Source of the DNA: Bacteroidales bacterium
GTDB taxonomy: Bacteria; Bacteroidota; Bacteroidia; Bacteroidales; UBA4181
Length of the DNA stretch: 7,056 nucleotides
Assembly: GCA_031260845.1 (NCBI GenBank)
Contig: JAISKR010000110.1
Location: forward strand, 1-7,056
Direction: 5' to 3'
Shown here: positions 1-5,760 of the stretch, one piece after another
Position numbering within the stretch: the first letter of the stretch is position 1
Layout: every line of letters starts with the position of its first letter
The notes under the pieces: model-generated
The model's database searches: none
Told to the model about the DNA's origin: nothing
What the model saw: the letters and a program-made list of their open reading frames with translations, nothing else
Made by a program: the position numbers and the translations under genes

Positions 1-140
1 GGACATTAAATAAATTCCTTGGGATAGGTATGCCCGATGCCTACAAAATAAGTTGATTTTTTAACGCATCGGTCGAATAGATAAATAACGGATGAACTAC
101 CGTTGCAACAAAGTCATTATCAATTATCAATTGTCAATTC
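1..140. other. Non-coding left end, no gene supported
   Basis: I see no gene here. A plus-strand frame open from the left edge stops at 54-56 and could be the last codons of a gene outside the window, but 17 codons are too few to judge. A 7-bp perfect inverted repeat (CCGATGC at 34-40, GCATCGG at 66-72) with a 25-base spacer lies downstream of the minus-strand operon. It might form a hairpin in that operon's 3' untranslated RNA, but it lacks a following U-tract and is not a convincing terminator. A second weak hairpin (25-43, 7-bp stem with one G-U pair) is visible in plus-strand RNA. Confidence 0.5.
116..140. repeat. Heptamer tandem repeat after the DUF4837 gene
   Basis: On the plus strand this reads ATTATCA, ATTATCA, ATTGTCA, ATTC: about 3.6 copies of a 7-base unit. 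On the minus strand the units read as NNNAATT with GAC or GAT as the variable triplet. The array starts directly after the lipoprotein gene's TAG stop (143-141). The same NNNAATT plan recurs after ung at 5594-5628. The function is unknown; short AATT-rich heptamer arrays between genes could arise by slippage. Confidence 0.7.
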
Positions 141-1193
141 CTATATCGGCTTCATTGTGTAAAGAATGGCTTCCAACATTCTTACATAGTTGCGTTTATC
201 CTTGCGGGGAAAGAAAACAAATCCCATACCGGTGACAATTTGGTTGCGTTGTGCGTCTATAATGCTCAGGCTGACATACGGTCCGCCCATTGGCTCATTT
301 TCCATTTGCCACAGTCCGTTCAGTTGCACCGTATAAACTTCATGGTTCGTAAAACGTTTGACGGCGGGCGACAGGTCGATTTCGAGCGCATCTTCGTATG
401 CAGGTATGTTCCGCACCGTAGCCATATAGGAATTGGGCATTTTGCCGGTGATATATTTCTTGCACATGGCGTCCATTTTGGTTAATAACTGTCCTTCTGT
501 CAGTTGTTCCGTAGAGGTGTAAGGCTCTTTCCATATCAAGACGCCCATAATCATATCCTTTTCTTCGCGTGTAAACCACAGGAAATCATTCTTTTCAACC
601 GCTAATGAATATTCTCTCGGTATAGTGATACTCACTTGAAACTTTTCTTGCGCTTTCTGTGAAAATGTAGTATTTGCCACCTTTTCGTAATAATCAATAT
701 ACTCGTTTCGGTCTTTCGTCAAAAAACGCTCTGCCAGCAGGTCTTTGCAGCGATTCACGCAGGCAATCACCGAATCGGCATTGGGCGCTGTGATATTGAA
801 AGCCAACTGCCCTTTTGCATACGCATCATTTTGATGCCCCAAGGATGATTTTTGGGAAGCAGGGTCAATGTTGACAATAAGAAGGTTACGCGCATTTTGC
901 GTAGTTCCTCGCAATTCCTGCTGCTGCAACAGCGTGAATAGCGGTTCGTATGCCGACAAACCATCAACCGGACAGGCGAGATACTGTCGGATGGAATCGC
1001 CGCAGGCGCCTGTCCACAATGCACGGTCAATCACTACAATGATTTCGCCCTGCCTGCCTGTCGCATTGGGAAGGTTGTTACTTTGCAAACTGCACGACGC
1101 TAAAAACCCCGCTACGCCTATCAGCCATAATTTGTTGAATAATGCTTTCATGCTATTTTTGATTTTGGATGTCGACAAACTTTTTTCGGTCAT
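141..1193 (-). CDS. DUF4837 family lipoprotein
   Basis: This is a predicted envelope lipoprotein of the DUF4837 family, whose function is not established. Residues 16-34 form a lipoprotein signal: basic start (KALFNK), hydrophobic core, then lipobox LASC with Cys34 as the acylated residue. The mature part opens with the family-like stretch NATGRQGEIIVVID (43-56), has LLIVNID near 104-110, and ends with the conserved-looking FFPRKDKRNYVRMLEAILYT. No acidic cluster follows Cys34, so a periplasm-facing location seems likelier than surface export; this is inference. The start is ambiguous. ATG at 1193 overlaps the upstream stop as ATGA, favouring coupling, while ATG at 1151 (Met15) would give a more standard 20-residue lipoprotein signal. 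It is the last gene of the minus-strand operon and is followed directly by a heptamer repeat. Family assignment rests on recognised sequence pattern. Confidence 0.88.
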   Translation of the reverse strand: MTEKSLSTSKIKNSMKALFNKLWLIGVAGFLASCSLQSNNLPNATGRQGEIIVVIDRALWTGACGDSIRQYLACPVDGLSAYEPLFTLLQQQELRGTTQNARNLLIVNIDPASQKSSLGHQNDAYAKGQLAFNITAPNADSVIACVNRCKDLLAERFLTKDRNEYIDYYEKVANTTFSQKAQEKFQVSITIPREYSLAVEKNDFLWFTREEKDMIMGVLIWKEPYTSTEQLTEGQLLTKMDAMCKKYITGKMPNSYMATVRNIPAYEDALEIDLSPAVKRFTNHEVYTVQLNGLWQMENEPMGGPYVSLSIIDAQRNQIVTGMGFVFFPRKDKRNYVRMLEAILYTMKPI

Positions 1194-1537
1194 ATTAATC
1201 CTTTCTCTTTTAATTGCTTTTCGAGTGCACGAAAAATTCTTAACTTCTCTTGAAGCAATTCTTCTTTGGTTTTAGCAAGGGGCGGATCTATCGGATATGT
1301 TGCAAGAGGTTCGGAACTTATTTCAATTTCTTTCCTTTCAATCATCACTTCATCGCCTATTTTTAAATCTTCTGCATAGTACCAGACATGATGAATATCG
1401 GTATCAGACATGAATCCGGTAACACGAAAAAACAACTCGCCACGAATTTTCTCAACCATAATACTCAATACCATAGGCTCGTTAATGGCAACTTGAATGA
1501 TTTTGTTCCTGAATCGCACTTCAACCCCTCTCTTCAT
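1190..1537 (-). CDS. Small protein of unknown function, paralogue B
   Basis: I do not recognise a named family for this 115-residue protein. It is a soluble, signal-less protein with a beta-rich N-terminal half (VEVRFRNKIIQVAIN, then LFFRVTGF), a VWYY motif at 51-54, an acidic segment GDEV (61-64), and a charged helical C-terminus (about 91-115) ending in KEKGLI, which could form a coiled coil. It aligns along its whole length with the preceding gene at 1534-1866, so the two are tandem duplicates. Its ATG overlaps that gene's TGA, and its own TGA overlaps the first ATG of the lipoprotein gene, so translation is probably coupled on both sides. It is AT-rich: sample lines inside it count 37-42% GC, against 52-62% in lines of murA and the DUF4837 gene. 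Such small duplicated genes are sometimes immunity or adaptor proteins, but nothing here shows that. Confidence 0.82.
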   Translation of the reverse strand: MKRGVEVRFRNKIIQVAINEPMVLSIMVEKIRGELFFRVTGFMSDTDIHHVWYYAEDLKIGDEVMIERKEIEISSEPLATYPIDPPLAKTKEELLQEKLRIFRALEKQLKEKGLI

Positions 1538-1866
1538 AATAAGCCCTCCTCTTCTAATTCTTTTTTGAGTCTGTGATAGTCCTTTAATAGTTCTTTTTCT
1601 TTGTTGAAATGAAAAGAAGAAATTAATTCTGAATTTTGTTCCACATCAACTACCTTAATCGTCATTTGTTCCACATCATCAATGTTATCCATATACCACC
1701 ATCTCTGATGCTTGCCTGCTTCCATGCCACTAACATGAAGTTCTTTGGAATTATTGTGAACTATTCCTGCATCGTTGCAATAACTTGCAATTACGCACAA
1801 TACATCATCATTACCAACCGAAGCATATATTACCTTATCTTTAACATGAACTTCGAAGCCTAACAT
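1534..1866 (-). CDS. Small protein of unknown function, paralogue A
   Basis: This 110-residue soluble protein has no family I can name. It shares its plan with the next gene: an N-terminal strand pair (FEVHVKDKVIYASV against VEVRFRNKIIQVAI), a central aromatic motif WWY at 56-58 (VWYY in the partner), an acidic stretch with ELIS at 80-83 (EPLA in the partner), and a charged C-terminal helix ending in KKELEEEGLL (KQLKEKGLI in the partner). Two cysteines (24 and 30) are unique to this copy. It starts 14 bp after the murA stop, too close for an obvious separate promoter, and overlaps the next gene by ATGA. Sample lines inside it count 32-35% GC, the lowest of any coding stretch I counted, which suggests acquisition from elsewhere followed by duplication. 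Confidence 0.82.
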   Translation of the reverse strand: MLGFEVHVKDKVIYASVGNDDVLCVIASYCNDAGIVHNNSKELHVSGMEAGKHQRWWYMDNIDDVEQMTIKVVDVEQNSELISSFHFNKEKELLKDYHRLKKELEEEGLL

Positions 1867-1880
1867 AATTAATTTGTCTA

Positions 1881-3191
1881 TTAATCTTCAATTCTCTTTA
1901 TTTTGGCGCCGATACGGTTCAATCTTTCATCAATGCGCTCGTATCCGCGGTCAATCTGCTCTACGTTGTGGATGGTGCTTGTTCCATCGGCGCTGAGGGC
2001 GGCTATCAGCAGAGCCACACCTGCGCGAATGTCGGGCGAGGTCATCACGGTGCCTTTCAGCCGTTGCTTGTTGCCCAACCCGATGACCGTAGCGCGGTGC
2101 GGGTCGCAAAGGATAATCCGTGCGCCCATGTCAATCAGTTTATCCACGAAAAACAAACGGCTCTCAAACATTTTTTGGTGAATCAGTACGCTTCCCGACG
2201 CCTGCACCGCCACAACGAGGAAAACGCTCAGCAAGTCGGGCGTCAGTCCGGGCCATATCGCGTCGGCAATCGTCATGATAGAGCCGTCGATAAAGGTTTC
2301 GATGCGGTATTCGCTGTGCGCGGGAATGAAAATGTCATCGCCCTGTCGTTCAATATGAACGCCTATTTTCTCAAAGGCTCGCGGAATGACGCCCAACTGG
2401 TCGTAGGCAACGTTTTTGATGGTGATGGCTGAGCCGGTCATGGCAGCCAGTCCGATGAAACTGCCCACTTCAATCATATCCGGCAGCAGCGTGTGGTCGC
2501 AGCCGCCTAAGCGTTCCACCCCTTCGACGGTCAGCAAATTGGAACCTGTGCCGTTGATTTTTGCGCCCATCGCCGTCAGCATACGGCAAAGTTGCTGAAT
2601 GTAAGGCTCGCAGGCTGCATTATAAATGGTGGTGACGCCCGTAGCCATCACGGCAGCCATCAAAATATTGGCGGTTCCCGTTACGGAAGCCTCGTCTAAC
2701 AGCATATAGTTGCCTTTCAAGGGCTTGCCCGACACATAAAAGCAGCCTTTTTTGTCGTCGTAAGTAAATTCGGCGCCTAATTTCTCAAAACCTTCAAAAT
2801 GCGTATCCAACCGCCGCCGCCCGATTTTGTCGCCACCCGGACGGGCAATAACGCCTTTGCCGAAACGCGCCAACAAAGGTCCGATGATGAGGATGGAACC
2901 CCGCAGGGAAGCCGCTTTCTTCTGTGTGGCAGGCTCTTCCAAACGCTCTATGGATACGTCTTTGGCACAAAATTCGTAATCGTTGGCGCCCGATTTGTTG
3001 ACTGCCACGCCCAAATCGCGCAGTAAGTCTATCAGAATGTTCACGTCTCTGATGTCGGGAATATGGCGTATGACAACCTTTTCCTCAGTAAGCAGACAGG
3101 CGCAAATGACTTGCAGCGCTTCGTTTTTAGCGCCCTGCGGGTGTAATTCACCGCACAGTTTGTGTCCGCCTTCGATTTTAAAAGTTGCCAT
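1881..3191 (-). CDS. murA: UDP-N-acetylglucosamine 1-carboxyvinyltransferase MurA
   Basis: MurA transfers the enolpyruvyl group of phosphoenolpyruvate to UDP-GlcNAc in the cytoplasm, the first committed step of peptidoglycan synthesis. At 436 residues it is slightly longer than the E. coli enzyme (419). Seen by alignment to family motifs: GAKN with Lys22 and Asn23, Arg97 in the LRGSI segment, the mobile loop PGGDKIGRRR (118-127), the general-base aspartate Asp319 in LTPDL, Arg389 in PDIRAG, and Arg415 in IDRGYERI near the C-terminus. The loop position that is Cys115 in E. coli is Asp121 here (codon 2831-2829, GAC). Asp supports catalysis in other MurA enzymes but cannot be alkylated by fosfomycin, so intrinsic insensitivity is predicted. 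It starts 7 bp after the DUF4290 gene and precedes the small paralogues by 14 bp, so it lies in the same operon. Confidence 0.97.
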   Translation of the reverse strand: MATFKIEGGHKLCGELHPQGAKNEALQVICACLLTEEKVVIRHIPDIRDVNILIDLLRDLGVAVNKSGANDYEFCAKDVSIERLEEPATQKKAASLRGSILIIGPLLARFGKGVIARPGGDKIGRRRLDTHFEGFEKLGAEFTYDDKKGCFYVSGKPLKGNYMLLDEASVTGTANILMAAVMATGVTTIYNAACEPYIQQLCRMLTAMGAKINGTGSNLLTVEGVERLGGCDHTLLPDMIEVGSFIGLAAMTGSAITIKNVAYDQLGVIPRAFEKIGVHIERQGDDIFIPAHSEYRIETFIDGSIMTIADAIWPGLTPDLLSVFLVVAVQASGSVLIHQKMFESRLFFVDKLIDMGARIILCDPHRATVIGLGNKQRLKGTVMTSPDIRAGVALLIAALSADGTSTIHNVEQIDRGYERIDERLNRIGAKIKRIED

Positions 3192-3198
3192 CCCTTTA

Positions 3199-3816
3199 TT
3201 ATTTTCGAGGAATCATCCTTTTCTTTCTGGATTTCTGAGCATTGTTGTTGTTTCGAGGAATCGGCGGATTCTCTACGGTCTCGAAAAACCGGATTTGGTC
3301 CGCTCTCATCTTAATTTTACCGTTGGAAATGTCCCAAATATCCTGCATAATTTGCTCGTTGGTCACTTCGCTGCGGTTCCATGCCAAGTAGGTTTTCTTC
3401 ATCTGGTTGGCAATCAGTTGAACCAATGCCTGTTGAGCATCTTGGTCCTCTGTTTTTGTTGCTTCGCGGATGATTTCAACCAATAATTTTCCGTAATGTT
3501 TCTGACGGATAGGCACCTGCGGATAGGGTACGATATTGGGCTTTTCCACCAACTCTTCCGCCAACGGGACAGGGTAGGGGGAATCAATATCCAACTTGAA
3601 ATCGGACATGACAAAAAGATGATCCCAAAGTTTGTGCTTGAAATCAGGTATGTCACGCAGATGGGGCTGCAAATTGCCCATTACTACGATGATAGTACGC
3701 GCCGCGGCATTGCGTTCCTCGCGGTCTTTCAACTGAACAGCATATTGCACCATCATGTGCACGTGCCGACCGTATTCCGGTAAAACGAGTTTTTTTTGTG
3801 AGGTATTATATTCCAT
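3199..3816 (-). CDS. DUF4290 family protein
   Basis: This 205-residue cytoplasmic protein belongs to DUF4290, a conserved Bacteroidota family with no established function. The N-terminal signature is clear: YNTSQKKLVLPEYGRHV (3-19), DREERNAAA (31-39), then MGNLQPHLRDIPDFKHKLWD and MSDFKLDIDSPYP. The rest is mostly helical. The C-terminus (about 187-205) is low-complexity and strongly basic, with four asparagines followed by lysines and arginines, so nucleic-acid or ribosome contact is possible but unproven. It is the first gene of the minus-strand operon, starting about 20 bases downstream of a Bacteroidota-type promoter, with murA 7 bp behind. From memory, this gene commonly lies directly before murA in the phylum, which suggests a shared expression need. 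There is no signal peptide or membrane segment. Confidence 0.93.
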   Translation of the reverse strand: MEYNTSQKKLVLPEYGRHVHMMVQYAVQLKDREERNAAARTIIVVMGNLQPHLRDIPDFKHKLWDHLFVMSDFKLDIDSPYPVPLAEELVEKPNIVPYPQVPIRQKHYGKLLVEIIREATKTEDQDAQQALVQLIANQMKKTYLAWNRSEVTNEQIMQDIWDISNGKIKMRADQIRFFETVENPPIPRNNNNAQKSRKKRMIPRK

Positions 3817-3836
3817 TGAATGAGTAAATAACGGAA

Positions 3837-3844
3837 CAAAGGTA
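3837..3844 (-). promoter_or_regulatory. Candidate promoter (-7 box) for the DUF4290-murA operon
   Basis: The minus strand reads TACCTTTG, a perfect match to the Bacteroidota -7 consensus TAnnTTTG. The -33 side is imperfect: a T-rich CTTTTA lies about 18 bases upstream instead of a clean TTTG. The predicted start of transcription is near 3830, leaving a leader of roughly 15 bases before the ATG at 3816. Confidence 0.6.
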
Positions 3845-3852
3845 ATACTTTA

Positions 3853-3884
3853 TTGAGAAATAAAAGTATTTATTATTAATTTTG
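3853..3884 (+). promoter_or_regulatory. Candidate promoter for the glycosyltransferase-ung operon
   Basis: TAATTTTG at 3877-3884 fits the Bacteroidota -7 consensus TAnnTTTG exactly. ATTG at 3852-3855, 21 bases upstream, is a three-of-four match to the -33 box TTTG. Transcription would begin near 3890, about 15 bases before the ATG at 3905. It is back to back with the promoter of the DUF4290-murA operon. Confidence 0.55.
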
Positions 3885-3904
3885 CTGTCTGATTTTGATG
3901 AAAA

Positions 3905-4921
3905 ATGTCGATAGAATCCAAGTTAAAATTGCGAACAGCCGTTGTTATCCTCAATTGGAACGGGCGTCACCTGTTGGAAAAATTTCTTCCGAGTGTGGAA
4001 AAATTTTCGACTTTGCCCGACGTATCCATTGTGGTGGCGGATAATGGTTCTACCGACGATTCTTTGTCCTACCTTCGTCAGTATCATCCTCATGTACAGA
4101 CGATAGCGCTTGACAAGAACTACGGTTTTGCCGGCGGGTACAACCGTGCGTTGAAACAGGTGGATGCGCAGTATTATGTGTTGCTTAACTCAGACGTGGA
4201 AGTGACAGCAGGCTGGTTGCCGCCGTTGCTTGCCATGATGCAGGAAAAACAAGGTATTGCCGCTTGTATGCCCAAGATAAAGGCGGAAACGAAGCGCGAT
4301 TTTTTTGAATATGCAGGCGCAGCAGGCGGTTTCATGGACTATTTGGGCTACACTTTTTGTAGAGGGCGGCTGTTCGACACGGTTGAGGCGGATAACGGGC
4401 AATATGATTCGGAAAAAGAAGTTTTCTGGGCAACCGGCGCCTGCTGTATCGTGAACGCCTCGCTGTTTCACGAAGCAGGCGGATTTGATGAGAATTTCTT
4501 CGCCCACATGGAAGAAATAGACCTCTGTTGGCGATGGCGAAATGCCGGTTATGCGGTCTGGTTCACCCCCAAATCGACTGTTTACCACGTTGGCGGCGGA
4601 ATGTTACCGCAAAGTTCATCGTTCAAAACTTTTCTGAACTATCGTAACAACCTGCTGATGATGTACAAAAACCTTCCGCAGAAGGATTTCCGCAAGATTA
4701 TCTTTTTTCGTATGTTGCTTGATGCGGTATCTGCCTGTTACGGCTTGCTGACGGGCAAAAAGTTGTTGTCACCCATTTGGAAAGCGCATGGCAGTTACCG
4801 GCAACTAAAATCCCAATACGGAAACTTTTGGCGACCGGACAAATACCCGTCGCAAGTGTATCATAAGAGCGTTGTATGGCAGTATTTTATTAAACGAAAG
4901 AAAAAAATTGAACTTATATGA
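3905..4921 (+). CDS. Family 2 glycosyltransferase
   Basis: This 338-residue enzyme of the GT-A fold, family 2, probably transfers a sugar from a nucleotide donor during polysaccharide or O-antigen assembly on the inner face of the cytoplasmic membrane. Motifs in order: VVILNWNG (13-20) opening the nucleotide-binding fold, ADNGSTDDS (45-53), NYGFAGGYNRAL (72-83), the DxD-like NSDVE (95-99) for metal and donor, the acceptor-side segment GGFDENFF (192-199), MEEIDLCWR (202-210) with the likely catalytic base, and YHVGGG (227-232). The pattern resembles rhamnosyltransferase-like (WbbL-type) members, but donor and acceptor cannot be read from sequence. The C-terminal third has a hydrophobic stretch (about 265-283) that may be membrane-associated, with a basic tail (KRKKK). 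No other polysaccharide genes are in the window. The start ATG follows an A-rich leader; an upstream ATG at 3898 is out of frame. The stop overlaps the ung start as ATGA. Confidence 0.92.
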   Translation: MSIESKLKLRTAVVILNWNGRHLLEKFLPSVEKFSTLPDVSIVVADNGSTDDSLSYLRQYHPHVQTIALDKNYGFAGGYNRALKQVDAQYYVLLNSDVEVTAGWLPPLLAMMQEKQGIAACMPKIKAETKRDFFEYAGAAGGFMDYLGYTFCRGRLFDTVEADNGQYDSEKEVFWATGACCIVNASLFHEAGGFDENFFAHMEEIDLCWRWRNAGYAVWFTPKSTVYHVGGGMLPQSSSFKTFLNYRNNLLMMYKNLPQKDFRKIIFFRMLLDAVSACYGLLTGKKLLSPIWKAHGSYRQLKSQYGNFWRPDKYPSQVYHKSVVWQYFIKRKKKIELI

Positions 4922-5586
4922 ATCCACAAATTGAAGAAAGTTGGCTGGCTGTGCTGGCAGAAGAGTTTGAGAAACCTTATTTTGCGTCGCTCAAAGCATT
5001 TTTAGTAGAGGAAAAGCGCCAATATACGGTGTATCCCTCGGGCAGGCTTATATTCAACGCCTTTGCCCACACGCCTTTTCACAAGGTGAAGGTGGTGATA
5101 TTAGGACAAGACCCCTATCATGGCGCAGGGCAGGCGCACGGATTGAGTTTTTCCGTGCCCACCGGCGTAGCGCCGCCGCCTTCGTTGGTCAATATTTTTA
5201 AGGAAATAGAGCAGGATTTGGGTATTCCGCCGTCGCGGTCGGGAAACTTAGAACAATGGGCGGACAGGGGCGTGTTCCTTCTCAATGCCACGCTGACCGT
5301 GCGGGCTGCTACGGCAGGCTCGCATCAAAACAGAGGCTGGGAACCGTTTACCGACGCCGTTATTCAGGCATTGTCCGAACAGCGCGAGCATTTGGTGTTT
5401 CTGCTGTGGGGCAACTATGCGCGGGCAAAGAAAAAACTGATTGACGGACAAAAACACCTCATCCTCGAATCTGCGCATCCTTCGCCCTTTTCGGCATACA
5501 ACGGCTTTTTCGGATGCAAACACTTTTCGCAAGCCAACGCCTATCTGCAACAAAACGGACTGGAAGCGATTGACTGGAAAGTGTAG
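4918..5586 (+). CDS. ung: Uracil-DNA glycosylase, family 1
   Basis: Ung removes uracil from DNA, starting base-excision repair after cytosine deamination or dUTP misincorporation. The 222-residue length is normal for family 1. The hallmarks are all present: the water-activating loop GQDPYHG with Asp65 (63-69), uracil-stacking Phe78 in LSFSVP, the proline-rich loop APPPS (85-89), LLNATLTV with Asn123 for uracil recognition, GSHQNRGWEPF (134-144), LLWGNYA, and the DNA-intercalation loop HPSPFS with His187 (187-192). In the loop, Phe replaces the Leu usual in HPSPLS. The gene should be fully active. It begins inside the last codons of the glycosyltransferase gene (4-bp overlap), so it is probably translated by coupling and has no promoter of its own that I can see. 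A heptamer repeat begins a few bases after its TAG stop. Confidence 0.97.
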   Translation: MNPQIEESWLAVLAEEFEKPYFASLKAFLVEEKRQYTVYPSGRLIFNAFAHTPFHKVKVVILGQDPYHGAGQAHGLSFSVPTGVAPPPSLVNIFKEIEQDLGIPPSRSGNLEQWADRGVFLLNATLTVRAATAGSHQNRGWEPFTDAVIQALSEQREHLVFLLWGNYARAKKKLIDGQKHLILESAHPSPFSAYNGFFGCKHFSQANAYLQQNGLEAIDWKV

Positions 5587-5593
5587 GGGGGGT

Positions 5594-5628
5594 AAAAATT
5601 ACGAATTAAAAATTACGAATTACGAATT
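5594..5628. repeat. Five tandem heptamers after ung
   Basis: Five perfect 7-base units follow each other: AAAAATT, ACGAATT, AAAAATT, ACGAATT, ACGAATT. All fit NNNAATT. The array begins 8 bases after the ung stop and mirrors the NNNAATT array after the DUF4837 gene at 116-140. Its role is unknown. It could be a dispersed intergenic repeat of this genome or slippage-grown filler. Confidence 0.8.
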
Positions 5629-5653
5629 GTGCGTCAGCCCGTAATTTTTAATT
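5604..5653. repeat. Inverted repeat overlapping the heptamers
   Basis: AATTAAAAATTACG at 5604-5617 is the perfect reverse complement of CGTAATTTTTAATT at 5640-5653, giving 14-bp arms and a 22-base spacer. In RNA this would form a mostly A-U stem, too weak to be a classic intrinsic terminator, although its place just downstream of ung would suit an end of transcription. Confidence 0.6.
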
Positions 5654-5687
5654 GAATTTAATATTTTGCAAATTTGTTGACATTTTT

Positions 5688-5719
5688 TTTGATTTTATCT
5701 AAAAAATTCAATATGTTTG
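5688..5719 (+). promoter_or_regulatory. Promoter candidate for the secreted repeat protein
   Basis: TTTG at 5688-5691 and TATGTTTG at 5712-5719 match the Bacteroidota -33 (TTTG) and -7 (TAnnTTTG) boxes exactly, with 20 bases between them. Transcription would start near 5725, giving a leader of about 36 bases before the ATG at 5761. This is the best-matching promoter in the window and shows that the gene is probably transcribed independently of ung. Confidence 0.65.
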
Positions 5720-5760
5720 TACTTGGAGTCTGTGTGATTAAATAATTGTATATTAGCAGT

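Noticed and set aside
25..72. Hairpin potential as an intrinsic terminator
   Set aside because: The stems are only 7 bp, the perfect one has a 25-base loop, and no U-tract directly follows on either strand.
868..1275. Plus-strand open frame of 135 codons opposite the DUF4837 gene
   Set aside because: It is antisense to a well-supported lipoprotein gene, crosses a gene junction, and has no recognisable motif.
1190..1866. Toxin-antitoxin or immunity gene pair
   Set aside because: Both proteins are paralogues of each other and neither has a toxin motif; there is no toxin gene nearby, so the label would be a guess.
1968..2432. Plus-strand open frame of 154 codons opposite murA
   Set aside because: murA is certain on the other strand; this frame is a by-product of its GC-rich codons and has no protein-like pattern.
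2983..3486. Plus-strand open frame of 167 codons spanning the murA-DUF4290 junction
   Set aside because: It runs antisense across two solid genes and shows no family motif.
4190..4588. Minus-strand open frame of 132 codons inside the glycosyltransferase gene
   Set aside because: It is antisense to conserved glycosyltransferase motifs and has no support of its own.
5677..5682. TTGACA, resembling a sigma-70 -35 box
   Set aside because: No matching TATAAT lies 16-18 bases downstream, and an exact Bacteroidota-type promoter is just to its right.
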